From Isoetes taiwanensis (Eukaryota; Streptophyta; Lycopodiopsida; Isoetales; Isoetaceae): a stretch of DNA of 64,000 bases. The position numbers were made by a program, and so were the translations under genes. The notes below the pieces were generated by a model, which was given only the letters and a program-made list of their open reading frames with translations, was not told where the DNA came from and did not search any database. The DNA lies in contig JAJEKV010000012.1 in assembly GCA_021234155.1 (NCBI GenBank), forward strand, positions 4,343,789 through 4,407,788, read 5' to 3'. The stretch's first letter is position 1, and each line of letters opens with the position of its first letter. This document shows, piece by piece, positions 45,114 through 55,150 of the stretch.

Positions 45114-45488
45114 ATGAAGTTCATGAGTTGTATCATGGCACTCTCGCTCACGTGTGCCTTGCTTCTGCTAGCACTACACCCTGTTCATGGCGATTCCTAC
45201 TCATGCAAGGGCTCTGTGTTGTGCAAGGGACTTGCACAAAGCGACTGCGATGCTGCTCGACGCCAGATTCAGCCTGGCAACCGTTACTTCACTGGCGGTA
45301 ACAAAGGTTCCACAGGCGTCTGCTCTGGCCATTGTGGCCTCTTTGTCTCCGGTTCCAACTGTGACCTCACAGGTTCCGAAATGATCACTGCCTTCAATGA
45401 GCTTCGTAATCACAATTGTCAAAAGTGTGGCATCAAGACCTACAACGATGGTTGCCAGTTCAAGGCAGACTATGTCACTGGATGCTAA
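45114..45488 (+). CDS. Secreted KP4-like cysteine-rich protein
   Basis: An intronless frame of 124 residues. Residues 1-26 are a clear signal peptide (MKFMSCIMALSLTCALLLLA, cut after VHG). The mature part of about 98 residues has ten cysteines, enough for five disulphides, and the family features SCKGSVLCKG at its start, a YFTGG turn, GVCSGHCGLFV, and CQKCGIKTYNDG near the end. KP4 is the fungal killer-toxin fold, first known from a virus of Ustilago; fungal and plant homologues exist and the best-known member blocks Ca2+ channels. Whether this copy acts that way cannot be read from sequence. Start choice is firm: the ATG opens the signal peptide and follows a TATA box. A pseudogene relative lies at 27199-28345. 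The low-complexity-free, undisturbed frame suggests selection. Confidence 0.82.
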   Translation: MKFMSCIMALSLTCALLLLALHPVHGDSYSCKGSVLCKGLAQSDCDAARRQIQPGNRYFTGGNKGSTGVCSGHCGLFVSGSNCDLTGSEMITAFNELRNHNCQKCGIKTYNDGCQFKADYVTGC

Positions 45489-46167
45489 GTTAATGAAGCA
45501 TATATAATGTCTAATAGTTATTTTATTGTGAAGCCTTTATCCCCCAGCTCTCTTTATATATGTATAAGACCATCCATACTTTGGCCATAAAAAAAATAAT
45601 AATAAACGTGAAACTATGTCCTCGTCCTTGTCCATAGTTTTTGGTTTTTCTTTTTCCATGGTTTCCATAGTATAATAGTCCTCCTATGGCAGCTGTATTT
45701 TAAAACTTCCAGGTGTTTGTCTATGTTTGTAGAGCATGTATGCATCTTGCATTTACCGCTCTATGCATATCTATATGAACATCATAGATCTACAAGTTCT
45801 CTCTTTATCTAACAATTATTTAGAAAGCTAATTACGAGTCTCCAACATTGATGCACGATCTATTTCCAACGTATCATTTGGTCCTTGCAAATATGGAGTT
45901 CCATTAACGATAGGCTAGAAATATGTGGAGCACCATCAATGGTAGGCTAGTGCGGCATTAATAGAAGATTCTTATAACCTCCATTCAAGGGCGAAGTAGT
46001 GGGTGCAAAGAACCCCTTGGAGTTAGGCCCAGAGAGGACCATGATTAAAAAGTTTAGAATCTAAAGGTTTTTAATGATATACAATATGGCTATAGTTAAG
46101 ATGCATGTGATTGTTGTTACAATAGTTTAAGCTTGAGTATGACAAATATAATTCATATTAGTTAATT
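45489..46167. other. 3' flank of the KP4-like gene
   Basis: Contains an AATAATAATAAA stretch near 45594-45605 that could serve as a polyadenylation signal. No further gene recognised. Confidence 0.45.
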
Positions 46168-46217
46168 GATATGGATATGGATATGGATATGGATATGGAT
46201 ATGGATATGGATATGGA
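46168..46217. repeat. GATATG hexanucleotide microsatellite
   Basis: About eight uninterrupted units of GATATG. The repeating PYPYPYPY frame on the minus strand is an artefact. Confidence 0.97.
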
Positions 46218-47054
46218 AGAGAATATGCTTTACATGCATCAAGGAGATGGAGATGTATGGCATAACTAAGGTAAAAGGTGCACCGTTCTAAATAATTCAT
46301 TACGGTGGCTTTCGAGTTTTCTTGATTAAATAACGAGCATCTCACTTGAACCACAAAAGAATTATGATGTAGGTGCACACACAAAATTATTGGACAACAA
46401 TAATACAGAGAAGGCATATTTGGTACAACTTTCCTCGGTCCATGGTAACATGGCAGAAACTTGGTCCAAGATAAAGTCCTTGGACCTGCATATTAATCAA
46501 ACAATCATCATGTGCTTCACCAACCACTACTTATGGATGCCAGTTTCATTAACATTTCGTATGTAATTTGGGAAAATCAATGTGACGTTGCCCTTGTAAA
46601 TGGGCTAGAATGGAAATAGTTTAAGGAAATTTATAGAGAAACATACAAGGGGTAGCTCTAACTTGCCCCTAGTAGGTGACCTGTAATTGAGAGGTGTGGA
46701 AATAAGGGGAATACTACTGAATAGAGTCCAACTTTGAAGAAGAGTGGTAGCACCTATGACATGGCACATTGAAATCGAAATAAAGTGACCTATCTGTGCA
46801 TGACTTGGCATTATACATACTTGAGGTTCTAGATAAACGTCTGCAATTACTGAGCCCTCAGTATTCATTATCTCCGCTTGTCTAGTATCATCATTACTGC
46901 AAAGGTTTTTCCCTTGAAAACCTTTCGAGGCAGGGGTTTTTTAATCCTAGTAGTAATGATTGTACTAGCCCATTGTATGGGTCCCATGACCTATTGGTCT
47001 CCGTGGACGTTAAAAAATTTATTCTATTCTATTGGGGACAAATGGCATTCTTGA
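46218..47054. other. Gene-poor interval with a dispersed motif
   Basis: Around 46974-47015 the minus strand reads TTTTTAACGTCCACGGAGAC, also present in variant form at 26737-26757 and 55872-55890 on the plus strand. It is probably the end of a dispersed repeat family. No gene recognised. Confidence 0.5.
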
Positions 47055-47280
47055 TTGTTGGTGAAGTGCCATGTGAAAAAAGTTACCTCCCATATTCTAT
47101 GACTTGTTCAACAAATGGAAGTAAATCTCAAGAGACCTTGACTTGTATTCTATGTCATGTCTTAATTAAAACATGGCATATTAGAAGGGGGATAGAGTGG
47201 CTACCACTGTAAATGGAATGGGTTTTGAAGGAGGGCTCATTAATGCTTCTTTATATCATGTAGTACTAAGTTTCATTAAT
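47055..47280 (+). repeat. KP4-family upstream region, copy C, without a coding part
   Basis: Shares CATATTCTATGAC, TTAGAAGGGGGATAGAGTGG, AAATGGAATGGG and a following CTTTATATCATG-like block with copy A at 26985-27255. No KP4 coding sequence follows it. I infer a third, decayed member of the local duplication. Confidence 0.55.
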
Positions 47281-47400
47281 TATGGATATTGACTTGGTCC
47301 ATAAATTCTTGAAATTGCTTTAAGATAGGCTTGAAACACACCATAGACTAACAAGCCCAAAATGCTATTATGAATAAAGCTTTATAAATGTATCTTCATG

Positions 47401-47612
47401 CGTCTGGTCGTTTAGTCTAGTGGTAATACACTAGGTCTAGCAACTATAGGTCTCGAGTTTGAGACCGCCCAGAATCGCACTTTGAACTGTTGAGTGTCAA
47501 AACCCACAGACGCAATGTAAAGTGGTTGGGGGCAGGGCCCAACAAAGCAATGTAGTGTGGTCACATGTCCAGTTGGATGCTGCCTAGTGGTGTGACGTTA
47601 AAATACTATCTA
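47401..47612 (+). mobile_element. tRNA-derived SINE
   Basis: The head folds like a tRNA. An A box TAGTCTAGTGG (47413-47423) matches the TRGYNNARNNG consensus fully. A B-box-like AGTTTGAGACC (47456-47466) follows at tRNA spacing, and TCTGG and CCAGA pair as an acceptor stem. A ~130-bp unrelated body follows and the end is a CTAT simple repeat (47605-47620). These are the parts of a plant SINE transcribed by RNA polymerase III. No clear target duplication was found. Confidence 0.75.
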
Positions 47613-47889
47613 TCTATCTATTATTTAAATTATTTAATTATTTTGAAAGTAGTATAGGAACATGGATGAATCATTTCGTTGCATATGTCTTTGTTTTTGC
47701 AAGGCAAAGAGGTAAGTGGCCAATATCACGAAGATGTTGTTTTTCTATTCTGATCCCGTGTTGACAATTGATGTGTATTTTTTTTGTTTTGTTAAGGGTG
47801 ATGCGTAACTTTTTTTTTTTTATGTTTAGATGTAGATTTTGAACATTATTTATTAGCATGTGTTTGTGTTGAATGGTTAAGTCCTTTGA

Positions 47890-49505
47890 GGTGTAGGGTT
47901 CGACTTAGTGTTGAATAACATGAGTAACATATGGGATTTGAATTTTTAAAATCACGTAAAAGTAAATCATTTATATAAAAGTGTCTAGTTTTGCTTTAAA
48001 AGCAAAGATTTCTACAATTATTAAAACAGACAGAAAGCTCATAGACAGAGTGTTGATTGTCTAGTTGTTTTCGTGACTTTCGATGATTATGTTTGCACAA
48101 TTGATTTTGAATATCCCCGTTGGATTTTGTTGAGATACTGCGTTCACGGAATTTTAGTGGCGATGTCATCATTTCATTATACAATTCTCCATCGTCCATT
48201 CCATATGCTTTGTCAAGGAGTTCATTTCGAAGAGTGCTTTGTATGCTTTGCCTCAGATCGGGCCAGATGGAACCGGCAAGTGTTGGTAATCGGCTTTGAT
48301 TTGCAGTTTCACATCGCGGCGCAGTTGTTCTTCTTCATACGCTTTCACCGCGCAATGTGTACAAACGTATCGTATGCTATCGAAATTGTTAGTTTGTGCT
48401 TCAAATTTGCCTTTGATCCGCAGGGCCATATGTCGGACATACCGAAATTACTTGCATATATTTGTGATTGGTACAATTGTTTGCTTACCGCTACGCCCTT
48501 GCTTGCTTTTCGACATGACTTGGATACACAATGTCTTTCATGCGTCGAATTGTTAATGTGTCGTAATTTACAATTGTCGGTGTTTTCCTTCTTCGGTCTT
48601 CTTCAAAGAATGCTAGTGTTGCATTTGATGTGGAGAGACTGCCAAATGCCTCAATGCGTGACCTGCAAATGCTTTTGAACAAAACTACTGGCTTGTCCCC
48701 CATGAAATCTAGATTAGTTTGTATTGTTGGCAATGACAAAATAAGAAATAGATTTTGTTACCTTTGAAGAATCTGTTTTGCAACTCATCATGTATTGGTT
48801 CTTGTTCTTTCCAGAATGTCAAGTTTGCCATGTCCTCTTCTTGGTTGCCGTCGGCGATTTGTAGCGCATGTCTTCCTGCAAGATCTTGTGCTCCGATGAC
48901 GACAGCGAGTATGCTTGCATGGCTTGTAGGAGATAAACGACTTCTACTTGTGAAAGAAAGGGCGAGGGTTCAAGATACTTGAACACGTTGAGTGCTTTAC
49001 TAATATCAAATGTTCATACAAAGGGAATCTTGCGTGGCTACTCAAATTGTTCGTGTTGCCAATGAATAGAATCACGTTCCTTGTTTAGAATATCAATGTG
49101 ATTCTCACAAGCTTGCAAATTGGCTTTCACAACATCTACCTGCAATTGAAAAGCATCCACTGGCATAATTTGTAACAAAATGTCAGCTGTCTGGAGATAC
49201 TCTCTCAACTCATTTGTATAAGCAATTGTTTCGAATATCTCGTGAACAATTGTGTAGCTACTTGTAGGGTGGGGTGAAGATAAAAGACCTTTAATCTTTT
49301 GATACAGGAAAGCTTGGATACATATGAGGATCTGTTGTCCATACTTGCATGAGGGTTTTTTGCAGCTATTTGGATTAGCCATGATTCTAAATACTTCGAA
49401 ATGCTTAGCACTATCATTTGCGATGCTTAGTGTAGTATATATTAAAGAGATTGTCTTGAATTTATTTTTGTATTGTATATTAAAATATATTGATTGTTCT
49501 CTCAA
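47890..49505 (-). pseudogene. Minus-strand coding traces of an unidentified gene
   Basis: Several minus-strand pieces read like protein. 49505-49038 gives 155 codons with a helical C-terminal half (TIVHEIFETIAYTNELREYL, then VDVVKANLQACENHIDILNK) and a stop. About 48960-48765 ends in a donor-like AAAG/GTAACA. 48739-48491 gives EDRRRKTPTIVNYDTLTIRR. About 48440-48270 gives RYVCTHCAVKAYEEEQLRRD. Frames do not join simply, so this is either a multi-exon gene I cannot assemble or a degraded element lying next to the Helitron. No family recognised. Confidence 0.35.
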
Positions 49506-49850
49506 TAGGATCCTTCAGTGAAGCAAGGAGATGCATGGTGCAGGATCCTGAAAGGTATTTAAGAAAGAAGTAACAATGCAAAGGTAGAATAGCATTTGAT
49601 CAAATTCATACAGTAAAGCTTATGAACAAAGCATTCCAGACATTCGATTTATCAAATGACATTCGATTTATCAAATGCGAAGAACAATAAAAATGCAGAG
49701 AACAATGACATACCTGTAACTGCATCTGCCTTTTCCATCTGCGCATCTGCGCAATGCCCATGTTTAGCAGATGATTAGCACGAATATTTAAAGTTCAATC
49801 TAGAAAACGTGAAGGGATTACAAATCCTTTTCTATAAATACTAGAAAAAG

Positions 49851-49869
49851 TGCCCAGCGTTGCTAGGCA
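49851..49869 (-). other. Helitron 3' terminal hairpin
   Basis: Eight-base-pair stem including one G-T wobble and a three-base AAC loop, seven bases before the terminal CTAG. It acts as the end-of-element signal in rolling-circle transposition. Confidence 0.8.
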
Positions 49870-50597
49870 ATAAGGGAATTGTTTGTCTACAAGGCATCTT
49901 TGTCATGATATGCTGTAAAATTTAGTCTTATCCATTTGCTAAGAGAAACATATGTATGAAATGATGATTTCATAAAGTAAAATTTGGAATGAATGCAAAT
50001 ATTTATAGCAATTGTATGTCATTCATAACCACATTGGATTTCATCATAGATTTTACATGCTCTTGTGTAAGGATGACATATCTACTTCTCTTTGGAATTC
50101 TTTAACTTTGCGTATCGTTAGTTCAACTCTTTGGAGAGTGTAGCTTCTGTCGGAACCTTGTTATAGCATGTTGCATACTTTCAACTATGATCAGTACTAA
50201 CAATTATTGTCGAATATTTTGTACAGGTCGGTATTTTGACAACCACATGTTCCTACAAAATGACATTTGCAATGGTTCGTGTGTATTTATCAAAATGACA
50301 TTTACAATGGTTCCTGCATATTTATAAGTTGTTTATTTGATTGTTGGTTAGGTGCTTACTGATGATGAGTCGTCGTTTCGTTCAATATTTTTAGAGCTTG
50401 ATGCTTCTAGATGAGAGTCCATATGTAAATTGCGGTCATTTTCATAATCATTTAGTAAATCAAATAAACAATGTTAAGTTGGTAGATAGTGCTTACTCTT
50501 TCAAGCTATGCAATCTCATCTTGAAGCACCTCCTTATAGACAGTGTTTAGGGTGTAGGTCTCTTCATTTCCAAAATTTCCTTGCTTGCTTGTATTTT

Positions 50598-51386
50598 CTA
50601 CACACATTTTAATGCCGCCTCTCTGATGTGCACCTCGGATAGTCGACATATAGTTGCCCGTGTGAAAAGATCGCATGCATAAGTAGATTCCTCGACGCGA
50701 TCTAACGATTGCCCTTGCGACTTCTCGGGAATTGTCATTGAAAATGCAACTCTAATAGGGAACCGACGCCTTTGTGTATGGTATTTATGCATATCCGATG
50801 GTGTCAAGTTTATCCTTGGCAAAAATACTTGTTTCCCTTTATGACTTCCTGTAATTATATGTGCATATATGGAGTGTGTTAAAGCATTATCAACTTGCAA
50901 TCTCGTTCCATTGCACAGGCCATCCTTTGGGGACAAGTTGCGCAACAACATGATGATTGCTCCTTTTTTTATGTGTAGCTCGTGAGGATGCATGCCAGAC
51001 TCCGTAAGCTTGTGTAGGCATTCAATGGGAAAGTCCCTTAACTGATCAGGGTCATCATCCAAATTGAAAGCATCAATGCTTGTGTAGATAACTTTTTCTC
51101 CTTCCATGCGCTCGATGACGATGTCGTTAATTCGCAATGTGTCATCATTTTTTGGGCAGAGTATTGCCTTTTTGTGCATAATTGGAAATTGTTCTTGTGA
51201 TATGTATGTACCATATATTTCATCAATGATATCATTTTGAGCGATACAACCACGTGGAATATGTACTATATTATTTGCAAGGCCGTCATCATTCATGATC
51301 TCGCCATTTCCTAGACGCAATAGGTACGATGACCAGCTCCTTTCATGTGGTGCTACACGCATGTTTTGTATGAGCTTGTGGAAAGT
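50598..51386 (-). pseudogene. Helitron PIF1-type helicase, C-terminal part
   Basis: From 51386 down to the stop at 50598 the frame covers the second half of the helicase. It includes APHERSWSSYLLRLGNGE, NDDTLRINDIVIERM, FNLDDDPDQL, KKGAIIMLLRNLSPKDGLCN (normally GTRL follows, and it does), and FPIRVAFSMTIPEKSQGQSL, a variant of the FAMTINKSQGQ motif. After that motif the usual VALSRV ending is garbled, pointing to a late frameshift. It joins directly to the part at 54271-55125 if the LTR element is ignored. Confidence 0.9.
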
Positions 51387-52614
51387 TGTGATGTGAATTA
51401 TATTGTCCCTTTAAGATGTTTCTATAAGTTCATTCTTTAGATAGTTAAATAATAGATACTAAATGACATGGGCATAATGATGACATGGCAAAATGCTGAC
51501 TCAAATAAGAGAAGTTAGAATGGGGAAAAAGAAAAGAAGAAGAAAACGTGAGAGGAGAGGAGAGGGAAGAAAATGAGAATAAAGAGGAACAAAGATTAGA
51601 AGAAGCGATTGAAGGTAGGCAATCCTTTTAGCATTAAGGAATTTAGTCTGGTCTTCTGGTCTGTTTATTAAATCTACAGGAATTGTTCCGTAAAACGGGC
51701 ATTGGATTAGGTTGCAAGATAATGGTAGGATGGTATGAGGAAAACTTGCTCTAATTTTGAGTCCGAATATGATAAGATTGAGTGGCTATGGCCGCAAACC
51801 CATCTCGAGTTAGGTCGAGGCCATTCCGGCCGTTTTTTTATCAGTTCCGAAATTGTAATCTGTAAATTTTTAGGTAAAGAGAAAACAGGATGACGGTTAA
51901 AATAAAGAACGAATTCAACTATTTCATATCAGAAGTTATGGTGTAGTGGTTAGGATATTTACCTTGTAGAGTAGATGTCGAGGGTTCAAACTCGGTTGAG
52001 TACATATTTTGAATTATTTTTTTAAATCTTAATGAAATTGTGAGCTTATTTGTCTGCCATGTATGAAATGTTGGCTAATGTTAAGGGTTCGAATTTAAGG
52101 ACTTGATATTTTGGCACGTCAATAAGGTCATTCTAGTTTATGCTGCAAGATCAAATTTAAGTTATCTTTAGTTATTGGCTTACGATTTTAGGCCATTATG
52201 ATTTGCGGCCATTATAATATTGTGCAAGAACCATTTTAATCTTAGTATTTGAGTATTTAGGTATTGCGTTGTTATTAGATACCTTTGACAAGATTTTATC
52301 ATGTTGCTAGCCTAGTTGCACCTTGGTCTGCCCACAACTCTCCGGGGAGAATAAGCAGAAACCGAGGCCACGGGTGTTAAGCACTCAACACTAGCGAGTG
52401 GGCACTGACGAAGCTCGCTAGTGCGGACTCGACGCTGGTCACGTCGAGTTGCTTCTAGGTGAAGGTTTTTCCCCGAGCTAGAGACCCGTAGCTTAGGGAG
52501 ACCGCAACATATTACTTGGGACTAGGGGACGACGTGTAAGTTCTGCACCCGTGAGATCTTAGGCTTGTGTGAAGTATTTCTGTAACAGCAAGTGTCGGGC
52601 GAAGGACCGTCACA
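51387..52614 (+). repeat. 5' LTR of the inserted gypsy element
   Basis: 1228 bp, TGTGA...TCACA. It contains a tRNA-like Pol III promoter (51939-51993) and a perfect 9-bp inverted repeat ACTAGCGAG / CTCGCTAGT (52390-52398, 52414-52422). A 14-16 bp block near 52112-52128 is missing from the other LTR. Confidence 0.95.
51939..51993 (+). promoter_or_regulatory. tRNA-like A box and B box within the LTR
   Basis: TGGTGTAGTGG (51939-51949) matches the A-box consensus at every fixed position and GGTTCAAACTC (51983-51993) matches the B box in 10 of 11, at tRNA-like spacing. The same pair is in the 3' LTR (53596-53606 and 53640-53650), so it was already part of the LTR when this copy was made. It may be a captured tRNA or SINE head. 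Confidence 0.7.
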
Positions 52615-52618
52615 AAAT

Positions 52619-52630
52619 TGGTATCAGAGC
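52619..52630 (+). other. Primer-binding site (tRNA-iMet) of the inserted gypsy element
   Basis: TGGTATCAGAGC starts four bases after the 5' LTR, as expected for priming by initiator tRNA-Met. Confidence 0.93.
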
Positions 52631-52631
52631 A

Positions 52632-52967
52632 GGGTTCTATAGAAAATTTATCAAAAGTTTCTCTACAATAGCAAGTCCCTTGACAACGCTTACAAAATCA
52701 AATATTGTTTTTCAATGGAAGGAGAAATGTGAGAAAGCTTTTAGAGAATTAAAAGAGAAGTTGATAAATGCTCCTGTTTTAAAAGTGGCAGGTCCGAGTA
52801 AGAAGTATCAGGTTATGACAGATGCTAGTGGGGAAGGGACAGGAGCTGTATTGATGCAAGACATGCATGTGTGTGCATATATTTCTCATAAGCTGAACGA
52901 TGCTGAACGAAATTATCCCACCCATGATCAGGAACTATTGGCAATTGTACATGCACTTAGAGCTTGA
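52632..52967 (+). pseudogene. RT/RNase H fragment of the deleted gypsy element
   Basis: The frame reads GFYRKFIKSFSTIASPL (RT thumb), then FRELKEKLINAPVL, then the RNase H start VMTDASGEGTGAVLMQD and NYPTHDQELLAIVHALRA, ending at a stop. It begins almost at the primer-binding site, so one large deletion fused the leader to the end of RT. About 110 residues remain; no active enzyme is possible because the RT catalytic core is absent. Confidence 0.93.
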
Positions 52968-53043
52968 AGACATTACTTGCAATAATGCGATTGTGATGTG
53001 AATTATATTCGACGAGGACGTCGAATCTTAAAGGGGATAAGAA

Positions 53044-54265
53044 TGTGACGTGAATTATATTGTCCCTTTAAGATGTTTCTATAAGTTCATTCTTTAGATA
53101 GTTAAATAATAGATACTAAATGACATGGGCATAATGATGACATGGCAAAATGCTGACTCAAATAAGAGAAGTTAGAATGGGGAAAAAGAAAAGAAGAAGA
53201 AAACGTGAGAGGAGAGGAGAGGGAAGAAAATGAGAATAAAGAGGAACAAAGATTAGAAGAAGCGATTGAAGGTAGGCAATCCTTTTAGCATTAAGGAATT
53301 TAGTCTGGTCTTCTGGTCTGTTTATTAAATCTACAGGAACTGTTCCGTAAAACTGGCATTGGATTAGGTTGCAAGATAATGGTAGGATGGTATGAGGAAA
53401 ACTTGCTCTAATTTTGAGTCCGAATATGATAAGATTGAATGGCTATGGCCGCAAACCCATCTCGAGTTAGGTCGAGGCCATTCCGGCCGTTTTTTTATCA
53501 GTTCCGGAATTGTAATCTGTAAATTTTTAGGTAAAGAGAAAACAGGATGACGGTTAAAATAAAGAACGAATTCAACTATTTCATATCAGAAGTTATGGTG
53601 TAGTGGTTAGGATATTTACCTTGTAGAGTAGATGTCGAGGGTTCAAACTCGGTTGAGTACATATTTTGAATTATTTTTTTAAATCTTAATGAAATTGTGA
53701 GCTTATTTGTCTGCCATGTATGAAATTATAGTGTAATGTTGGCTAATGTTAAGGGTTCGAATTTAAGGACTTGATAGGTCATTCTAGTTTATGCTGCAAG
53801 ATCAAATTTAAGTTATCTTTAGTTATTGGCTTACGATTTTAGGCCATTATGATTTGCGGCCATTATAATATTGTGCAAGAACCATTTTAATCTTAGTATT
53901 TGAGTATTTAGGTATTGCGTTATTATTAGATACCTTTGACAAGATTTTATCATGTTGCTAGCCTAGTTGCACCTTGGTCTGCCCACAACTCTCCGGGGAG
54001 AATAAGCAGAAACCGAGGCCACGGGTGTTAAGCACTCAACACTAGCGAGTGGGCACTGACGAAGCTCGCTAGTGCGGACTCGACGCTGGTCACGTCGAGT
54101 TGCTTCTAGGTGAAGGGTTTTCCGCGAGCTAGAGACCCGTAGCTTAGGGAGACCGCAACATATTACTTGGGACTAGGGGACGACGTGTAGGTTCTGCACC
54201 CGTGAGATCTTAGGCTTGTGTGAAGTATTTCTGTAACAGCAAGTGTCGGGCGAAGGACCGTCACA
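53044..54265 (+). repeat. 3' LTR of the inserted gypsy element
   Basis: 1222 bp, same ends and internal features as the 5' LTR. It has an extra ~13-base block near 53726-53739 and lacks the one near 52112-52128 of the 5' copy. Confidence 0.95.
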
Positions 54266-54270
54266 AAAGT

Positions 54271-55125
54271 AAATTGCGTCCATAAGGGGTTCTTCTTCAC
54301 ACACTTTGAAATTATCTGTGCTTTGCTTGCTCTCTTGACAACAGGTAGCAATTGCCTAAAGTCTCCTGCAGCAACCACTATGATTCCACCAAATGGCTCC
54401 TCATTTTGCCTTATCTCCTTCAAAACTTTGTCCACTGCTGTAAAAGCATCTGTATGAGTCATTCCTATTTCATCCCATATTAGAACTTTTGCTTTACGAA
54501 GCAAGTCTGCTTCTCGGCTAACTGGTCGCAAAGCGGATGTTGATTCTGGGTGGAGACTAAGAGGCAATTTAAAAGTTGAGTGCACAGTTCGTGCACCCTT
54601 TAATAAGAGGCTTGCTATGCCTGTCCAAGCTACTGTGACAACTCCTTGGTTCATCGACCTCAGTATGCTTATGAGCGTGTTCAAGGAGAAAGTTTTTCCT
54701 GTACCACCTGGTCCATCGATGCTGTGGCATTTGTTGCTTCTTGTAGGGTTCTGTACAATTTGTACGATGGTGTTTACAATTTGTAGTTGCTCACTGTTTA
54801 GCTTTTTGTATTGCTCTGTTGCTTCAATACGCTCTTGCTCAATGTCAATTGTCATAGCATCATCAAAGAATTCTAAACAAGGATCAGGAGTTGGTAGACC
54901 AATGTTTTGACAAGACATGTTATTTGCTTCTAAAATCTGGTTGATGTCAGCAAGTGCTTTATTTTCTGCTAATATTTGTGGCATTTGTCTAATGTAATCC
55001 TCACATAGATCTTGCTTGAATTTTTGCCATAGTGCTAATGGATCATAGGGCTCATTGTATACACATATGAATGCAAACATCCGGTTTGAGCCGTGATGGC
55101 ATTTGGTAGCTAGTCGCCTCCTCAA
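54271..55125 (-). pseudogene. Helitron PIF1-type helicase, N-terminal part
   Basis: The minus-strand frame holds the helicase motor: KKLNSEQLQIVNTIVQ, the Walker A motif DGPGGTGKTFSLN, VTVAWTGIASLLLKGARTVH, the Walker B-like VLIWDEIGMTH, and GDFRQLLPVV. It ends in NPLWTQFT exactly at the target duplication of the LTR element; continuation of the same frame past 54270 is read-through into the LTR. The helicase unwinds DNA in rolling-circle transposition. A break near 55125-55150 separates it from the upstream part. Confidence 0.93.
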
Positions 55126-55150
55126 GCCCTAGTTCCCATTCACACGGTCA

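Larger units (their letters stand above)
51382..54270 (+). mobile_element. Young, internally deleted Ty3/gypsy retrotransposon with exact 5-bp target duplication
   Basis: The element is 51387-54265. LTRs at 51387-52614 (1228 bp) and 53044-54265 (1222 bp) begin TGTGA and end TCACA. They differ by about nine substitutions and two short indels by eye, under 1%. AAAGT flanks both sides (51382-51386 and 54266-54270). The interior is only 429 bp: the primer-binding site, an RT/RNase H fragment, and a polypurine tract AAAGGGGATAAGAA just before the 3' LTR. Gag, protease, most of RT and integrase are deleted, so it could only have moved with proteins from a relative. The low LTR divergence indicates a recent insertion. 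Confidence 0.96.

Noticed and set aside
46127-46417. Minus-strand protein with a PYPYPYPY run
   Set aside because: Produced by the GATATG microsatellite, with no support outside it.
48073-48678. 201-codon plus-strand frame, the longest in its area
   Set aside because: Composition is Cys/Phe/His/Leu-rich as expected from the antisense of a Lys/Glu/Asn-rich coding strand, and the minus strand reads better as protein (RYVCTHCAVKAYEEEQ).
51939-52010. A genuine tRNA gene in the LTR
   Set aside because: Acceptor-stem pairing is poor and the anticodon arm does not fold well; only the promoter boxes are convincing.
54163-54265. C-terminal 34 residues of the helicase frame
   Set aside because: They are translated from the inserted LTR, past the target duplication; the true helicase continues at 51386.
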